Part shown: positions 30,148-38,867 of the stretch, in pieces
Position numbering within the stretch: the stretch's first letter is position 1
Layout: each line of letters starts with the position of its first letter
Made by a program: the position numbers and the translations under genes
The notes under the pieces: generated by a model
The model's database searches: none
What the model was told of the DNA's origin: nothing
The model's input: only the letters and a program-made list of their open reading frames with translations
Assembly (NCBI RefSeq): GCF_014281965.1
Contig: NZ_JACFTB010000002.1
Coordinates: 310,001 to 374,000, forward strand
Length of the DNA stretch: 64,000 bases
Reading direction: 5' to 3'
DNA from: Rhodococcus sp. BP22
Lineage (GTDB): Bacteria; Actinomycetota; Actinomycetes; Mycobacteriales; Mycobacteriaceae

Positions 30148-31182
30148 CTACTTTTTCTTCTGACTTTCCATCATCTCGACAATCCTTTCGAGGTCGTCGA
30201 CCGAGCCGAATTCGACGACGATCTTGCCTTTTCGTTTACCCAAGCTCACCGTCACACGGGTATCGAAGGAATCCGAGAGCCTATTAGCGACATCCTGAAG
30301 GCCCGGCATTTGAATCGGCTTGCGGCGAGGAGTGGGATTCGGACTGATGTTGTCGTTACGATTCGCCAACGTAACTGCTTCTTCTGTGGCACGAACCGAC
30401 AGGCCCTCCGCAATAATTCGCGCAGCCAAAGACTCCTGCGCATCCGAACCCGCATCCAACGACAGGAGAGCGCGCGCGTGTCCGGCAGACAATACGCCGG
30501 CTGCGACTCGTCGCTGAACGGGAATCGGCAGCTTCAAAAGTCGAATCATGTTGGTCACAACGGGACGCGAGCGACCGATTTTCGCCGCCAACTCTTCATG
30601 GGTGACGTCGAACTCCTCGAGCAACTGCTGATATGCGGCGGCCTCCTCGAGGGGATTGAGCTGAACTCGGTGGATGTTCTCGAGCAACGCATCGCGCAAC
30701 ATCGCGTCATCGTTGGTTTCACGAACGATGGCAGGAATCGACTCGAGGCCCGCTTCTTGGCTCGCGCGCCAGCGGCGTTCGCCCATCACCAGTTCGTATC
30801 GACCATCGGCAACCGGTCGCACGACGATAGGCTGCATCAGCCCGAATTCGCGGATCGAGTGGACGAGTTCGGCCAAAGCTTCCTCGTCGAACACCGACCG
30901 CGGCTGCTTGGCGTTGGGTTGAATCAGCTTCGGATCGATCTCCCGGTATAGCGCGCCGGTGGGGGAGAGGTCCTCTTCACTACTCCGAACTGGTGGCGTC
31001 GGAGTCGGTGCGGATGCCTCACGTGCTGCCTTTTCCGCAGCGTTCCGACTGATCTTGCCGTCCGCCGCAGTTCCGATAACTACATCCGCGGCGGCACTCC
31101 CGAGTCGAGGACCTGCCTCGGGTCCTGTGGGGATGAGAGCAGCTAATCCGCGTCCCAGTCCACCCTTGCGTGCTTGAACCAT
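30148..31182 (-). CDS. parB: Chromosome-partitioning protein ParB
   Basis: 344-residue CTP-dependent DNA clamp that loads at parS and spreads, organising the origin for segregation. Shows [10 protein letters not shown] at the N-terminus, the CTP-binding [20 protein letters not shown] and [20 protein letters not shown], the parS-reading helix-turn-helix ([20 protein letters not shown]), and a Lys-rich C-terminal dimerisation zone. ATG 31182 ([12 protein letters not shown]) is the conserved start, 4 bp after parA stops; the longer frame overlaps parA. Seven perfect-core parS sites lie within 8 kb. Confidence 0.98.
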   Translation of the reverse strand: MVQARKGGLGRGLAALIPTGPEAGPRLGSAAADVVIGTAADGKISRNAAEKAAREASAPTPTPPVRSSEEDLSPTGALYREIDPKLIQPNAKQPRSVFDEEALAELVHSIREFGLMQPIVVRPVADGRYELVMGERRWRASQEAGLESIPAIVRETNDDAMLRDALLENIHRVQLNPLEEAAAYQQLLEEFDVTHEELAAKIGRSRPVVTNMIRLLKLPIPVQRRVAAGVLSAGHARALLSLDAGSDAQESLAARIIAEGLSVRATEEAVTLANRNDNISPNPTPRRKPIQMPGLQDVANRLSDSFDTRVTVSLGKRKGKIVVEFGSVDDLERIVEMMESQKKK

Positions 31183-31186
31183 ATCC

Positions 31187-32188
31187 CTATTGCTCCTGAG
31201 TTCCATCGGTCGTCGCAAAGGACGACCGTGCTGCGAGTTCACGACCAGCATCCAAGTAGCTCATCGCGCCACGGGAACCTGGGTCGTAATCCAAGACCGT
31301 CATTCCGTAACCGGGTGCCTCCGAGACCTTGACGCTGCGCGGAATTACCGCACGCAGCACTGCGTCGCCGAAGTGCTTTCGCACTTCCTCCGCAACTTGG
31401 TCTGCGAGCTTGGTCCTGCCGTCGTACATCGTGAGGATGACGGTCGAAACATGCAGTTGGGGATTGAGATGGGCCTGCACCAGTTCTATGTTTCGCAGGA
31501 GCTGGCCTACGCCCTCGAGGGCGTAGTACTCGCACTGAATCGGGATCAGAACCTCGGTTGCGGCAACCATGGCATTGACAGTCAGCAGTCCGAGTGACGG
31601 CGGGCAATCGATCAAAACGAAGTCAGCGTCGATGTCCGCGAGATCCATCAGCGCGGTCTTCAGGCGTCCTTCTCGGGCGACCATGGACACCAGTTCGATC
31701 TCGGCGCCGGCAAGGTCGATCGTGGCCGGAATGCAAAACAGACGCTCACTGTGTGGGCTCTGCTGGATCGCCTCTCGGGCGGTCACTTCGCCTATGAGCA
31801 CCTCGTAGCTCGAGGGCACACCTGAGTGATGCTCGACGCCCAAAGCGGTGCTGGCGTTGCCTTGAGGGTCCAGATCGACCACCAGGACGGTGAGGCCCTG
31901 GAGCGCCAACGCAGCCGCGAGATTCACGGCTGTCGTCGTTTTCCCGACCCCTCCCTTCTGATTCGCGATCGTCAGCATTCGGCGATGCGCAAGCTTCGGC
32001 AAGGTCACGCTTTTAGGATGTAGAACCTGGCTTGCCCGCTGCGCGGCAGCACCGATCGGGGTGTCATTGGCGGAGATGCCGCTGAATGCGTCGAACCCAG
32101 ATCCACCCTTCGGCTTGGAGGCGGGTCGTGCATCGTTATTCGCGGTACTTGTTTCACGTGAAACAGCGGGATCAAATCCACCCGACAT
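31187..32188 (-). CDS. parA: Chromosome-partitioning ATPase ParA
   Basis: 333-residue Walker-type ATPase that binds nucleoid DNA and moves ParB-bound origins. Motifs: deviant Walker A KGGVGKTT, Walker A' [17 protein letters not shown], Walker [14 protein letters not shown]. About 70 disordered residues precede the core. A perfect parS lies inside the 5' part of the gene and encodes VSRET (32150-32165), as is common in actinobacterial parA/soj genes. Co-transcribed with parB. Confidence 0.98.
   Translation of the reverse strand: MSGGFDPAVSRETSTANNDARPASKPKGGSGFDAFSGISANDTPIGAAAQRASQVLHPKSVTLPKLAHRRMLTIANQKGGVGKTTTAVNLAAALALQGLTVLVVDLDPQGNASTALGVEHHSGVPSSYEVLIGEVTAREAIQQSPHSERLFCIPATIDLAGAEIELVSMVAREGRLKTALMDLADIDADFVLIDCPPSLGLLTVNAMVAATEVLIPIQCEYYALEGVGQLLRNIELVQAHLNPQLHVSTVILTMYDGRTKLADQVAEEVRKHFGDAVLRAVIPRSVKVSEAPGYGMTVLDYDPGSRGAMSYLDAGRELAARSSFATTDGTQEQ
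32150..32165. promoter_or_regulatory. parS site 1, inside parA
   Basis: TGTTTCACGTGAAACA, a perfect 16-bp match to the bacterial parS consensus, in codons 9-13 of parA. Confidence 0.97.
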
Positions 32189-32252
32189 AGGTGCTCCTTA
32201 TTGCGGAACTGGTTTGTTGCTTACGAACGAGCAGGAATGAAGTGAGCGCACA

Positions 32253-32930
32253 TCATGTGCGGAGGGAACGCCGAGGGGCCCTCTCGGCTCGAATCACGAT
32301 TGTCGGTGTCGGCAATATGTCGACTCCACACTTCACGACCTCTAGCTTGCCAGCACCCATGCGAGTAAGGGAAGCCCGATCGCGTTCTATCTCTTCTTCG
32401 GCGCTCGTTCCCTTCAACGCAAGCATCCGACCACGCTCGTGAATGAGCGGCAGCGACCACTTCGCGAGCTTTTCCAGAGGGGCAACAGCTCTCGAGGTGA
32501 CGACGTCAGCACCTCCGGCCTCTTTCTTCACCCCGGGCTGTTCTGCGCGCCCTCGCACCACAAGAACGTTCAGCTCGTGCTTCTCGATGAACTCGGCCAA
32601 GTACACAGTTCGACGAAGAAGTGGCTCGATGAGAGTGATATGTAAATCCGGGCGAGCAATCGCCAGAGGTATTCCCGGCAATCCAGCTCCGCTCCCGACA
32701 TCCACGACGCGCTCACCCTCGTCGATCAACTCACCGACAACCGCGCAATTGAGCAAGTGTCGCTCCCACAATCGAGGAACCTCGCGCGGACCTATCAGCC
32801 CACGCTCGACTCCCGCGGTTGCAAGGGATTCGTAGTATTGCTGTGCCAAATTCAGGCGCGGACCAAACACGCGTTCTGCGGTTGCCATCAACTGATCGTC
32901 GTCCAACGCTTCTGGTTCCACGTGAAACAT
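32253..32930 (-). CDS. rsmG: 16S rRNA m7G527 methyltransferase RsmG (GidB)
   Basis: 225-residue SAM-dependent enzyme methylating N7 of G527 in 16S rRNA; its loss gives low-level streptomycin resistance. Motifs: SAM-binding [52 protein letters not shown] 32930 starts [13 protein letters not shown], the N-terminus seen in relatives; the 5' codons coincide with a degenerate parS. The open frame continues upstream but without similarity. It reads toward parA, 64 bp away, as in other actinobacteria. Confidence 0.96.
   Translation of the reverse strand: MFHVEPEALDDDQLMATAERVFGPRLNLAQQYYESLATAGVERGLIGPREVPRLWERHLLNCAVVGELIDEGERVVDVGSGAGLPGIPLAIARPDLHITLIEPLLRRTVYLAEFIEKHELNVLVVRGRAEQPGVKKEAGGADVVTSRAVAPLEKLAKWSLPLIHERGRMLALKGTSAEEEIERDRASLTRMGAGKLEVVKCGVDILPTPTIVIRAERAPRRSLRT
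32914..32929. promoter_or_regulatory. Degenerate parS at the rsmG start codon
   Basis: GGTTCCACGTGAAACA differs from the parS consensus at two positions (first base and fifth base). It spans the first codons of rsmG (ATG TTT CAC GTG). It may be a weak ParB site or only a relic. Confidence 0.55.
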
Positions 32931-33039
32931 TGTCTCGCTTCCGAGCACTGTTCGCCAAACCATCGGCGCATTCCGTAGCCGTGTCGCGTCACGGCTCCTC
33001 GTCTTGCCCAAAAAAACCCCGACTGGGGCCCGACACCGA

Positions 33040-33055
33040 GGTTTCACGTGAAACC
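33040..33055. promoter_or_regulatory. parS site 2, upstream of rsmG
   Basis: GGTTTCACGTGAAACC; the 14-bp parS core is perfect, with G/C outer bases that keep the palindrome. Confidence 0.93.
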
Positions 33056-33348
33056 GACGTGGACTCAGCTTCGTGGTGCGGCCACCATCGCCGAGCCGAT
33101 GACAGATACGCAACGGTCGCTCCTCATCGTTCCGCTTGGCGAATTGAGCCCAACAACATCGGGCGGCGCGCACAGAGGAGGCTGTCAAGCATTGCGGGGA
33201 ATTGATGGCGATACCGCTTCACTCCCAATCCTGTCCGAGCCTGTCGGTACCTCTAGTGGGGCTCTTCCGATCGTCCTCGGCCACTCGTCTTGTCACCGTG
33301 TCGGAGAGTAAGAACATCTCATCCGGTCCTTCCCTTCGGCATCAGGAA

Positions 33349-33364
33349 AGTTTCACGTGAAACT
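33349..33364. promoter_or_regulatory. parS site 3
   Basis: AGTTTCACGTGAAACT; perfect 14-bp core with symmetrical outer A/T. Confidence 0.93.
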
Positions 33365-33565
33365 GATGTGCCGTTCGTACCTTTCAGTTCAGTCTCGTCT
33401 CACATATCTAAAGACAAGTCCGGCTTCCGGTCGAAGAACTGGATAGGGGAGCACACTCAGTTCGGAGTTCGCCCCGAACTATCAGGCCGCAGACGAAACT
33501 CCACACAACGGCTCATCAATCAGCCAGGATCAGGTATTGCTGGGAGGAACGACGCTCCCTTGTAC

Positions 33566-33620
33566 AACGGCTCGGCTCGAGCGGGTTGGATCGAACGGCT
33601 CGGCTCGAGCGGGTTGGATC
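33566..33620. repeat. Tandem direct repeat, 27-bp unit, 2 copies
   Basis: Copies at 33566-33592 and 33594-33620 are identical, each starting AACGGCTCGGCTCGAG and ending GGTTGGATC, separated by a single G. The period is 28 bp, so it is not a codon-phase repeat, which fits non-coding sequence. Confidence 0.85.
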
Positions 33621-34250
33621 TAGCGAGTCACACATGATGGGGTCGGTGCGGCTCAAGGGTGCACCTCGGGTCGGGACCCGCGCGGCCAATTTACTCCCCG
33701 TGTAGGAATTCGTACCTCTTGCAGGGGGTTCGAATCCCAACAGGCGGAGCATTTGAGCGGAGAGGGAATCACCGGAGTCATGCACGATCAGCAGCGCAGC
33801 TTCACCCACGCCGAAGCGGTCCGCCCGGCCGAACCCAGCTATCGATTCGATGGGGCAACTTCGTGCGATCGCTGAGAACCAAACAACTCAGTCCTCGACG
33901 TCAAACCCGTGCTGTTGCAGTTCGCGTACGACGCGTGTGCAGCCACGTGTTGGCCCGCTCTTGCGCAATATTCGGTTATGGCAGTCCTCTCGATAAAGCT
34001 TCTCTTCGCTATCGGACGACGCTATCGAAGCGGCAGTTTGCGAACTTCTCACCGAGCGGGTCGGGAAGTCCGTCTGACGAAGGCTCACCTCGTCAACACT
34101 CGTCGGAGTAGGACTGGCCCAATATTCGCGCTACCTGTCGACGGCCACCTAGGCACACTGTCGATCGTCCGGTGCTCGAAACCGGTCGCAACTCCGGAGT
34201 GGCGACACCCGATCATCGCGGCAGCAACACAATCGATCCGGGCGTACCCC

Positions 34251-34393
34251 CTCGAGCGGCGGCTCCCACCACAAGCCGCGCTGCCCCCTTCAAGCGGCGA
34301 GCGCACCACCCTCAAAGCTAGCTGCCCCCTCGAGCCGAGCCTCCCTCGAGCGGCGGCTCCCACCCCGAGCCGCGCTGCCCCCTTCAAGCGGCG
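34251..34393. repeat. 49-bp direct repeat, two copies 94 bp apart
   Basis: Copies at 34251-34299 and 34345-34393 both run CTCGAGCGGCGGCTCCCACC through CAAGCGGCG with only two or three mismatches (CACAAG versus CCCGAG in the middle). Flanking words GAGCGCACCACCCTC also repeat after each copy, so the real unit is larger and partly decayed. A degenerate third CTCGAG-rich stretch follows to about 34460. Confidence 0.8.
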
Positions 34394-34571
34394 GCCGCAA
34401 CGCAACAAGTCCGAGCGCACCACCCTCGAGCCCGGCCGCTCCCTCGAACTGCTCCCAACCCCAAGCTGGACTTCGAGGGTCGGGTAACACCGACAGCCCC
34501 GATGATTCCGCGCTGAGCACCGCGCCCACCAAAACCCCCGACGAAAGATCTTGTCACCGCCCACCAACCTC

Positions 34572-34746
34572 GAGCGCTAACCCACAGTCCGATCGACAGG
34601 CACATCCTCTCGAACACCGAGCTCGTTCCCGACGGCCCCCCAGCGGCGCACTGACGTCGCCAGACGACAACGTCACAGGTTCCACATAAGACAGCACATC
34701 GGTCGCAGCCAACTCCATGCTCGTCGCTCGAGGGCCGACCGGAAAC
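34572..34746. repeat. Diverged duplicate block A (partner at 37099)
   Basis: Starts GAGCGCTAACC and contains ATCGGTCGCAGCCAACTCCA and GTCGCTCGAGG near its end. The same words occur in the same order at almost identical spacing in 37099-37274. The middle has diverged strongly, so this is an old duplication. Confidence 0.55.
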
Positions 34747-35287
34747 GACACCAATATGAAGACCTCCCGACAGCCATGCCACCCCCAACGAATGACGACC
34801 TCGCGGTGCGCTCCTCCGACAGGTGAGTGCCGGCGTACAAACAAGGCACGTACTACATACAGTGCCCTCGACCCTCGCACCCATAGCACCGACGCCTGCA
34901 AACGGACGCAGTCTCACATTCCATCGCGACATGGCCTCCCGGTCACTCTCGGCAGGAAGCAACTTCGGTGGTAGCCACATCACCGTTAGCCGCGAATGGG
35001 AGTCCACTGACACTGCCCCGATTCAACATGCCCTCTGCTCCACGCCGAAACTGGTTGGCTCAACAATCGGACGGAAGCGTCAGTTGAGCGATCACTTTCC
35101 GATGCGGTCCACCGGACCATCGATCCGATGAGGAAGCCTTCGAATGGCTTGATCCAATTCTGCTCGATGGTGTCATCCGTGCTTGCATCAAAATTCCGAA
35201 TCACCCGATGATCGAATTACGTTGCTCGTAACCGAAATTTCCTAGCAGGTCTATATGTCGCACTGTGAGGAACACCCGCCTGAGGTG

Positions 35288-35303
35288 TGTTTCACGTGAA
35301 ACA
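35288..35303. promoter_or_regulatory. parS site 4
   Basis: TGTTTCACGTGAAACA, a perfect 16-bp parS; the palindrome extends outward with AGG/CCT. Lies 218 bp before the methyltransferase gene. Confidence 0.97.
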
Positions 35304-35520
35304 CCTCTGACCAACTTCCTGGACAGTTCGTCTGGGGGAGGAGCGTGTCGAGATGCAGCGAAGATTGACGGGACACGCCATTGCACTTTGACAGAAGTTG
35401 GGTGTGCCGCGGAGGCCCGCCAAAATAGGTGCTTCGTGCGTAAATGAATTGCCTGCCGTTAAACCGGATGCCCACCGGAACAGTCGACAACGTCGGTCTT
35501 CTCTACGCTATCGTCCCCTT

Positions 35521-36306
35521 ATGGGCGTCGATTCCCGCGCGACTTCCGGGTTCCGCGCGGTCGCAGAGGACTACGAGACTGGACGACCGACGTACGCCGA
35601 TGTGTCGATCGACCGAATTTTTACCGACCTAGAACTCAGCATCAGCAGTCGCGTCTTCGACCTCGCCGCCGGAACCGGACAGCTCTCCCGGATGTTCCGC
35701 AGCCGCGTCGGCAGCGTCGTCGCAGTCGAGCCCGTGCATGGGATGCGCGAACGAATCAAGACAACTACGCCCGGCATCACGGTGCTCGACGGGACCGCTG
35801 AGTCCATTCCACTGCCGGACTCGGACGTCGATGCAGTCGTTGTCGGCGAAGCATTCCACTGGTTCGAAACAGCAACGGCTACCAGCGAAATCGCCCGCGT
35901 CCTCAAACCCTCGGGAGGTCTCGGGCTTCTGTGGAACACACCCATATGGACGGTGGACACCACGCCCTGGCTGCACAACCTCCGGCGCATACTTTCGCAC
36001 CACAAGGAGTCGGCAGGCGAGTACCCGGCCGGCGTCACTTGGCAGAAGGCACTCGAGAGCACTCGCTTGTTCGAGACCCTCCAGCACACCAACGCGACTC
36101 ACGAACAGTCACTCGGGCACGATGCTTTCCTCGCCCAGGTGGCATCGTGGAGTTGGGTTGCCAATCTCCCAGAAGCAGCACGGCGAACAGCGCTGAACGA
36201 GGTTGCTGAACTGGTTCGCCCACTCGGCCGCATCGTTATCCCGTATCGCACTGATCTGTATGTCGGACGTCGTCAATCAGCCCCGATACACGACGTCCGA
36301 CCCTGA
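35521..36306 (+). CDS. Class I SAM-dependent methyltransferase
   Basis: 261 residues. SAM-binding motif I is VFDLAAGTGQLSRMF, motif II-like VGSVVAVEPVHGMRE, then GTAESIPLPDSDVDAVVVGE with AFHWF and EIARVLKPSGGLGLLWNTP, typical of Methyltransf_11/UbiE-like enzymes with the AFHWF variant. Substrate unknown. ATG 35521 (MGVDSRATSGFRAVAEDYE) fits the family N-terminus; upstream in-frame sequence has no similarity. It is the only convincing gene in the 5-kb parS region between jag and rsmG. Confidence 0.88.
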   Translation: MGVDSRATSGFRAVAEDYETGRPTYADVSIDRIFTDLELSISSRVFDLAAGTGQLSRMFRSRVGSVVAVEPVHGMRERIKTTTPGITVLDGTAESIPLPDSDVDAVVVGEAFHWFETATATSEIARVLKPSGGLGLLWNTPIWTVDTTPWLHNLRRILSHHKESAGEYPAGVTWQKALESTRLFETLQHTNATHEQSLGHDAFLAQVASWSWVANLPEAARRTALNEVAELVRPLGRIVIPYRTDLYVGRRQSAPIHDVRP

Positions 36307-36587
36307 ACCAGGTGTTCCCGTGTGGGTGGTCAGGTTAAATCCCGAACAGCGGAGCTGAACGGATTTACGTCAGACGCGGATCCTCCGCCACCAACCTCGC
36401 TGAACTGGCGTCGCATCTGGCTAATCCTCAGCGCAAATCGACAGAGCGGCAGCAAGAGGTAGAGCGCAAGTCAACTCTTCAAAAAATGGGCTGTCGATGC
36501 ACCAATCATACGAACGTCCAAGCACAGCACAGAGGCTGACGTGACGCCGCAGCAAAAGCCGGTGCAGGGACGACTGCCACCGAGAGA

Positions 36588-36603
36588 GGTTTCACGTGAA
36601 ACA
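36588..36603. promoter_or_regulatory. parS site 5
   Basis: GGTTTCACGTGAAACA; perfect 14-bp core plus one matching outer base. Confidence 0.94.
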
Positions 36604-37098
36604 TGGGCAAGCGAAGGATGAGTCACTACTCGTGCAGGCAGAACTCAAACAGACAGCCGGTCGCCGATCCGCTTCATCGGTCCGCCTCGACCGACCCATA
36701 ATCACAGTCGAGGAGATCGAGGGTACGTACGCCGGGCCAGCCCGCCGCGCCTGGACGGGATTGTCTCGTCAACCCCCGGCCGGATGGCTCAGCAAAGAAT
36801 GTGCATCCACAAATACCTGATCCGAGTACACCAAGTGGTGCGAGGGGACAGGCGGACAGACGCCGACCGCCCTCGATGGCAGATCACCTGCTGCACGGCG
36901 ACCAAAGCACCTCAAAGCATCAGTGCATCAGTTCGACCGTAGTAAACCAGTCCACGATGACTGGCGTTGCAACTGCTACAAACAATTTGCTCACTCATGC
37001 CGCCCACCAGGCATCGTCGCGATGACTGTCACCGCGGAGAGGCACTCGTTCTTGAGCACTACTCCGATGGACTCACCACCCTTGAACCCGACTCGCTC

Positions 37099-37274
37099 GA
37101 GCGCTAACCAACAGTGCAACCGAAGGCCCGGTTGACACAAACACCCCCTAACAGAGCACGGGCCTGAATGCCCCAGCGAGGGCACCGACTCCGCCAACTA
37201 CAACGAAGCCCTTCCACTAAGAATGCAATCGGTCGCAACCGACTCCACACCTGGTCGCTCGAGGCAAGCGGAAG
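37099..37274. repeat. Diverged duplicate block B (partner at 34572)
   Basis: Starts GAGCGCTAACC, carries ATCGGTCGCAACCGACTCCA and GTCGCTCGAGG at nearly the same offsets as block A (block lengths 176 and 175 bp). Same orientation, 2.5 kb away. Confidence 0.55.
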
Positions 37275-38004
37275 CAATCCACTCACCCGGCAAACGAACC
37301 CAATGATCATCCGCGTTAGTCCGTCCAGGCTGCTCCCCGCACAGATGGCGCCACGACGACCGACATTCCACCGCACCGAAGAGGTCGATTCGAGTTGCCG
37401 GTCTGCGACTCACAGAACCCAAACACCGGCGATCTGCCATAGGGAGCCGAATCAAGGTTCGACATCCAAAACGACCCGTCCGCCCCGCAGCGACCACTTC
37501 TTGTTTCACCCGACAGCAAGGCGCCTGCATGATTACCGACTTCGATTCGCGCTCGAACACTTACCCTCGCACCGATTACTTCTGAGCAAGTAGCGGCGCA
37601 CCGGGTACAGAAGGATTAGCGACGTACGAGGTATCTCGTGCGTGCACGAGGCGCAACTACTTCGTCAGCCTGTCGGTAAAACCTGGTTGGGAGAGTGCCT
37701 GAATGCTGTGGCCCACGTTCCGCCGAGATCGCGGCCCCGGGTATCCATGCGGACCCACAGTTCCACAGTCGCAGCAACGCCTCACATCCCTCACCGATAC
37801 GTATCGAGCCCGGACGCAAGTGAAACTTCCCAATTCGACTATCCGGCGTTCACCACGCCGACTGATAACGCGTGCCGCAACTAAACCGGCGCGCCTCGAG
37901 GATCGACAGAATAGGGAAGCGGTTCCGCCGGTAAATCCAGATCCGGGACCGGAAGGACTCTTCCAACGCCAAACTCGCCCCCGCGGTCGCCAGCCAACAA
38001 TCAG

Positions 38005-38020
38005 GGTTTCACGTGAAACA
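38005..38020. promoter_or_regulatory. parS site 6
   Basis: GGTTTCACGTGAAACA; perfect 14-bp core plus one matching outer base. Confidence 0.94.
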
Positions 38021-38077
38021 TCAAACGAAGCCTTCATCGAAAGCATCCGTCACAGTGACGTTTCGAGTGCATACCTC

Positions 38078-38093
38078 GGTTTCACGTGAAACC
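38078..38093. promoter_or_regulatory. parS site 7
   Basis: GGTTTCACGTGAAACC; perfect 14-bp core. Only 73 bp from site 6 and 57 bp from the operon terminator, the parS nearest to dnaA. Confidence 0.93.
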
Positions 38094-38149
38094 GACCCTT
38101 TCGAACTAATAACAGCGCTGTAGTTCACCTCAGCTCAGCCCCATTCAAA

Positions 38150-38193
38150 GAACAAGAAAGGCCCCCGGCCGAAGCCGGGGGCCTTTCTTGTTC
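38150..38193. terminator. Strong bidirectional terminator after jag
   Basis: Perfect 20-bp inverted repeat: GAACAAGAAAGGCCCCCGGC, loop CGAA, GCCGGGGGCCTTTCTTGTTC. The AAGAAAG/CTTTCTT ends give T-rich runs on both strands. It closes the leftward rpmH-rnpA-yidD-yidC-jag operon and isolates it from the parS region. Confidence 0.95.
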
Positions 38194-38199
38194 ATCAGT

Positions 38200-38838
38200 T
38201 CAGGATTTGACGACGACTACTCGTCGTGACGGTTCGACACCGGTACTTTCACTTTCGACACCGTCGACCTTGGCTACCGCGTCGTGCACAATCTTCCGCT
38301 CGAACGGGGTCATGGGGTCCAGCTCTTCACGCTCGCCACTTTCGAGAACACGCTTCGACGCCTCGATACCCAAAGCGCTCAATACGCTCCGTCGGTTCGC
38401 GCGCCAGCCCGCTACGTCGAGCATCAGCTTGCTACGCTCGCCCGTCGATTGCTGCACGGCGAGTCGAGTCAGTTCTTGCAGAGCATCGAGAATCTCACCC
38501 TTACGGCCGACGAGCTTCGTCAGATCATCTCCACCATCGATGCTGACGATCGCGCGATCACCTTCTACATCGAGGTCGATATCTCCATCGAAATCGAGAA
38601 CATCGAGGAGCTGCTCGAGGTAGTCGCCGGCAATCTCGCCCTCCTCGACCAGATAGTCTTCGGAATCCTCGTCGTCCGAATCCGAGTCTTCGTCAGACAC
38701 GCTATCGACGGCAGTCACCTTGGCTGCATCGCCCTCGCTCGGATCCGTTTCGGCATCGACTGCCACAATTTCACTCGCTACGTCCCCAGCGTTCACTGCC
38801 TCGTCGGGGTTGGTCACTTCGTCGGTATCTGCAGACAT
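38200..38838 (-). CDS. jag: Jag/KhpB family RNA-binding protein (KH-R3H)
   Basis: 212 residues. A long acidic N-terminal segment (about 1-75, rich in Asp/Glu/Ser) precedes a KH domain (DLTKLVGRKGEILDALQELT) and an R3H domain (PMTPFERKIVHDAVAKVDGV with the preceding SALGIEASKRVLESG). Last gene of the rpmH operon, next to yidC. Homologues bind RNA and affect cell elongation and wall synthesis. Equivalent to Rv3920c. Confidence 0.93.
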   Translation of the reverse strand: MSADTDEVTNPDEAVNAGDVASEIVAVDAETDPSEGDAAKVTAVDSVSDEDSDSDDEDSEDYLVEEGEIAGDYLEQLLDVLDFDGDIDLDVEGDRAIVSIDGGDDLTKLVGRKGEILDALQELTRLAVQQSTGERSKLMLDVAGWRANRRSVLSALGIEASKRVLESGEREELDPMTPFERKIVHDAVAKVDGVESESTGVEPSRRVVVVKS

Positions 38839-38867
38839 GTGCTTGGTGTCCTTGTCTTCGATGCGTC

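Larger units (their letters stand above)
33056..35520. other. Gene-poor parS-containing region, left half
   Basis: About 2.5 kb with no convincing gene. Open frames here lack family signatures, have weak starts and are dominated by Arg/Ser/Pro from GC-rich repeats. It contains two perfect-core parS sites (33349-33364 and 35288-35303), a 28-bp tandem repeat, a 49-bp duplicated block, and one copy of a 175-bp block repeated at 37099. A short frame at about 33048-33311 has a creatininase-like VPLG segment that may be a gene relic. Mycobacteria have rsmG and jag nearly adjacent, so this sequence is extra. Confidence 0.7.
36307..38149. other. Gene-poor parS-containing region, right half
   Basis: About 1.8 kb with no convincing gene. 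Contains three parS sites (36588, 38005, 38078), the second copy of a 175-bp block (37099-37274), and no recognisable domain in any frame. It ends at the strong terminator of the jag-yidC-rnpA-rpmH operon. Base composition is slightly less GC-rich than the neighbouring genes. Confidence 0.7.

Noticed and set aside
33700-33760. tRNA T-arm-like GGGGGTTCGAATCCC that could mark an att site or tRNA relic
   Set aside because: The T-stem has only three pairs, no acceptor or anticodon arm can be built around it, and no matching tRNA or direct repeat was found in the window.
34085-34567. Gly/Arg-rich open frames on the minus strand in the repeat area
   Set aside because: They translate the 49-bp repeats (LEGGSAARGGSRRSR-type text) and have no family signature or plausible start.
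36596-36820. 74-codon open frame beginning on parS site 5
   Set aside because: Starts inside the palindrome, has no ribosome site and no recognisable similarity.
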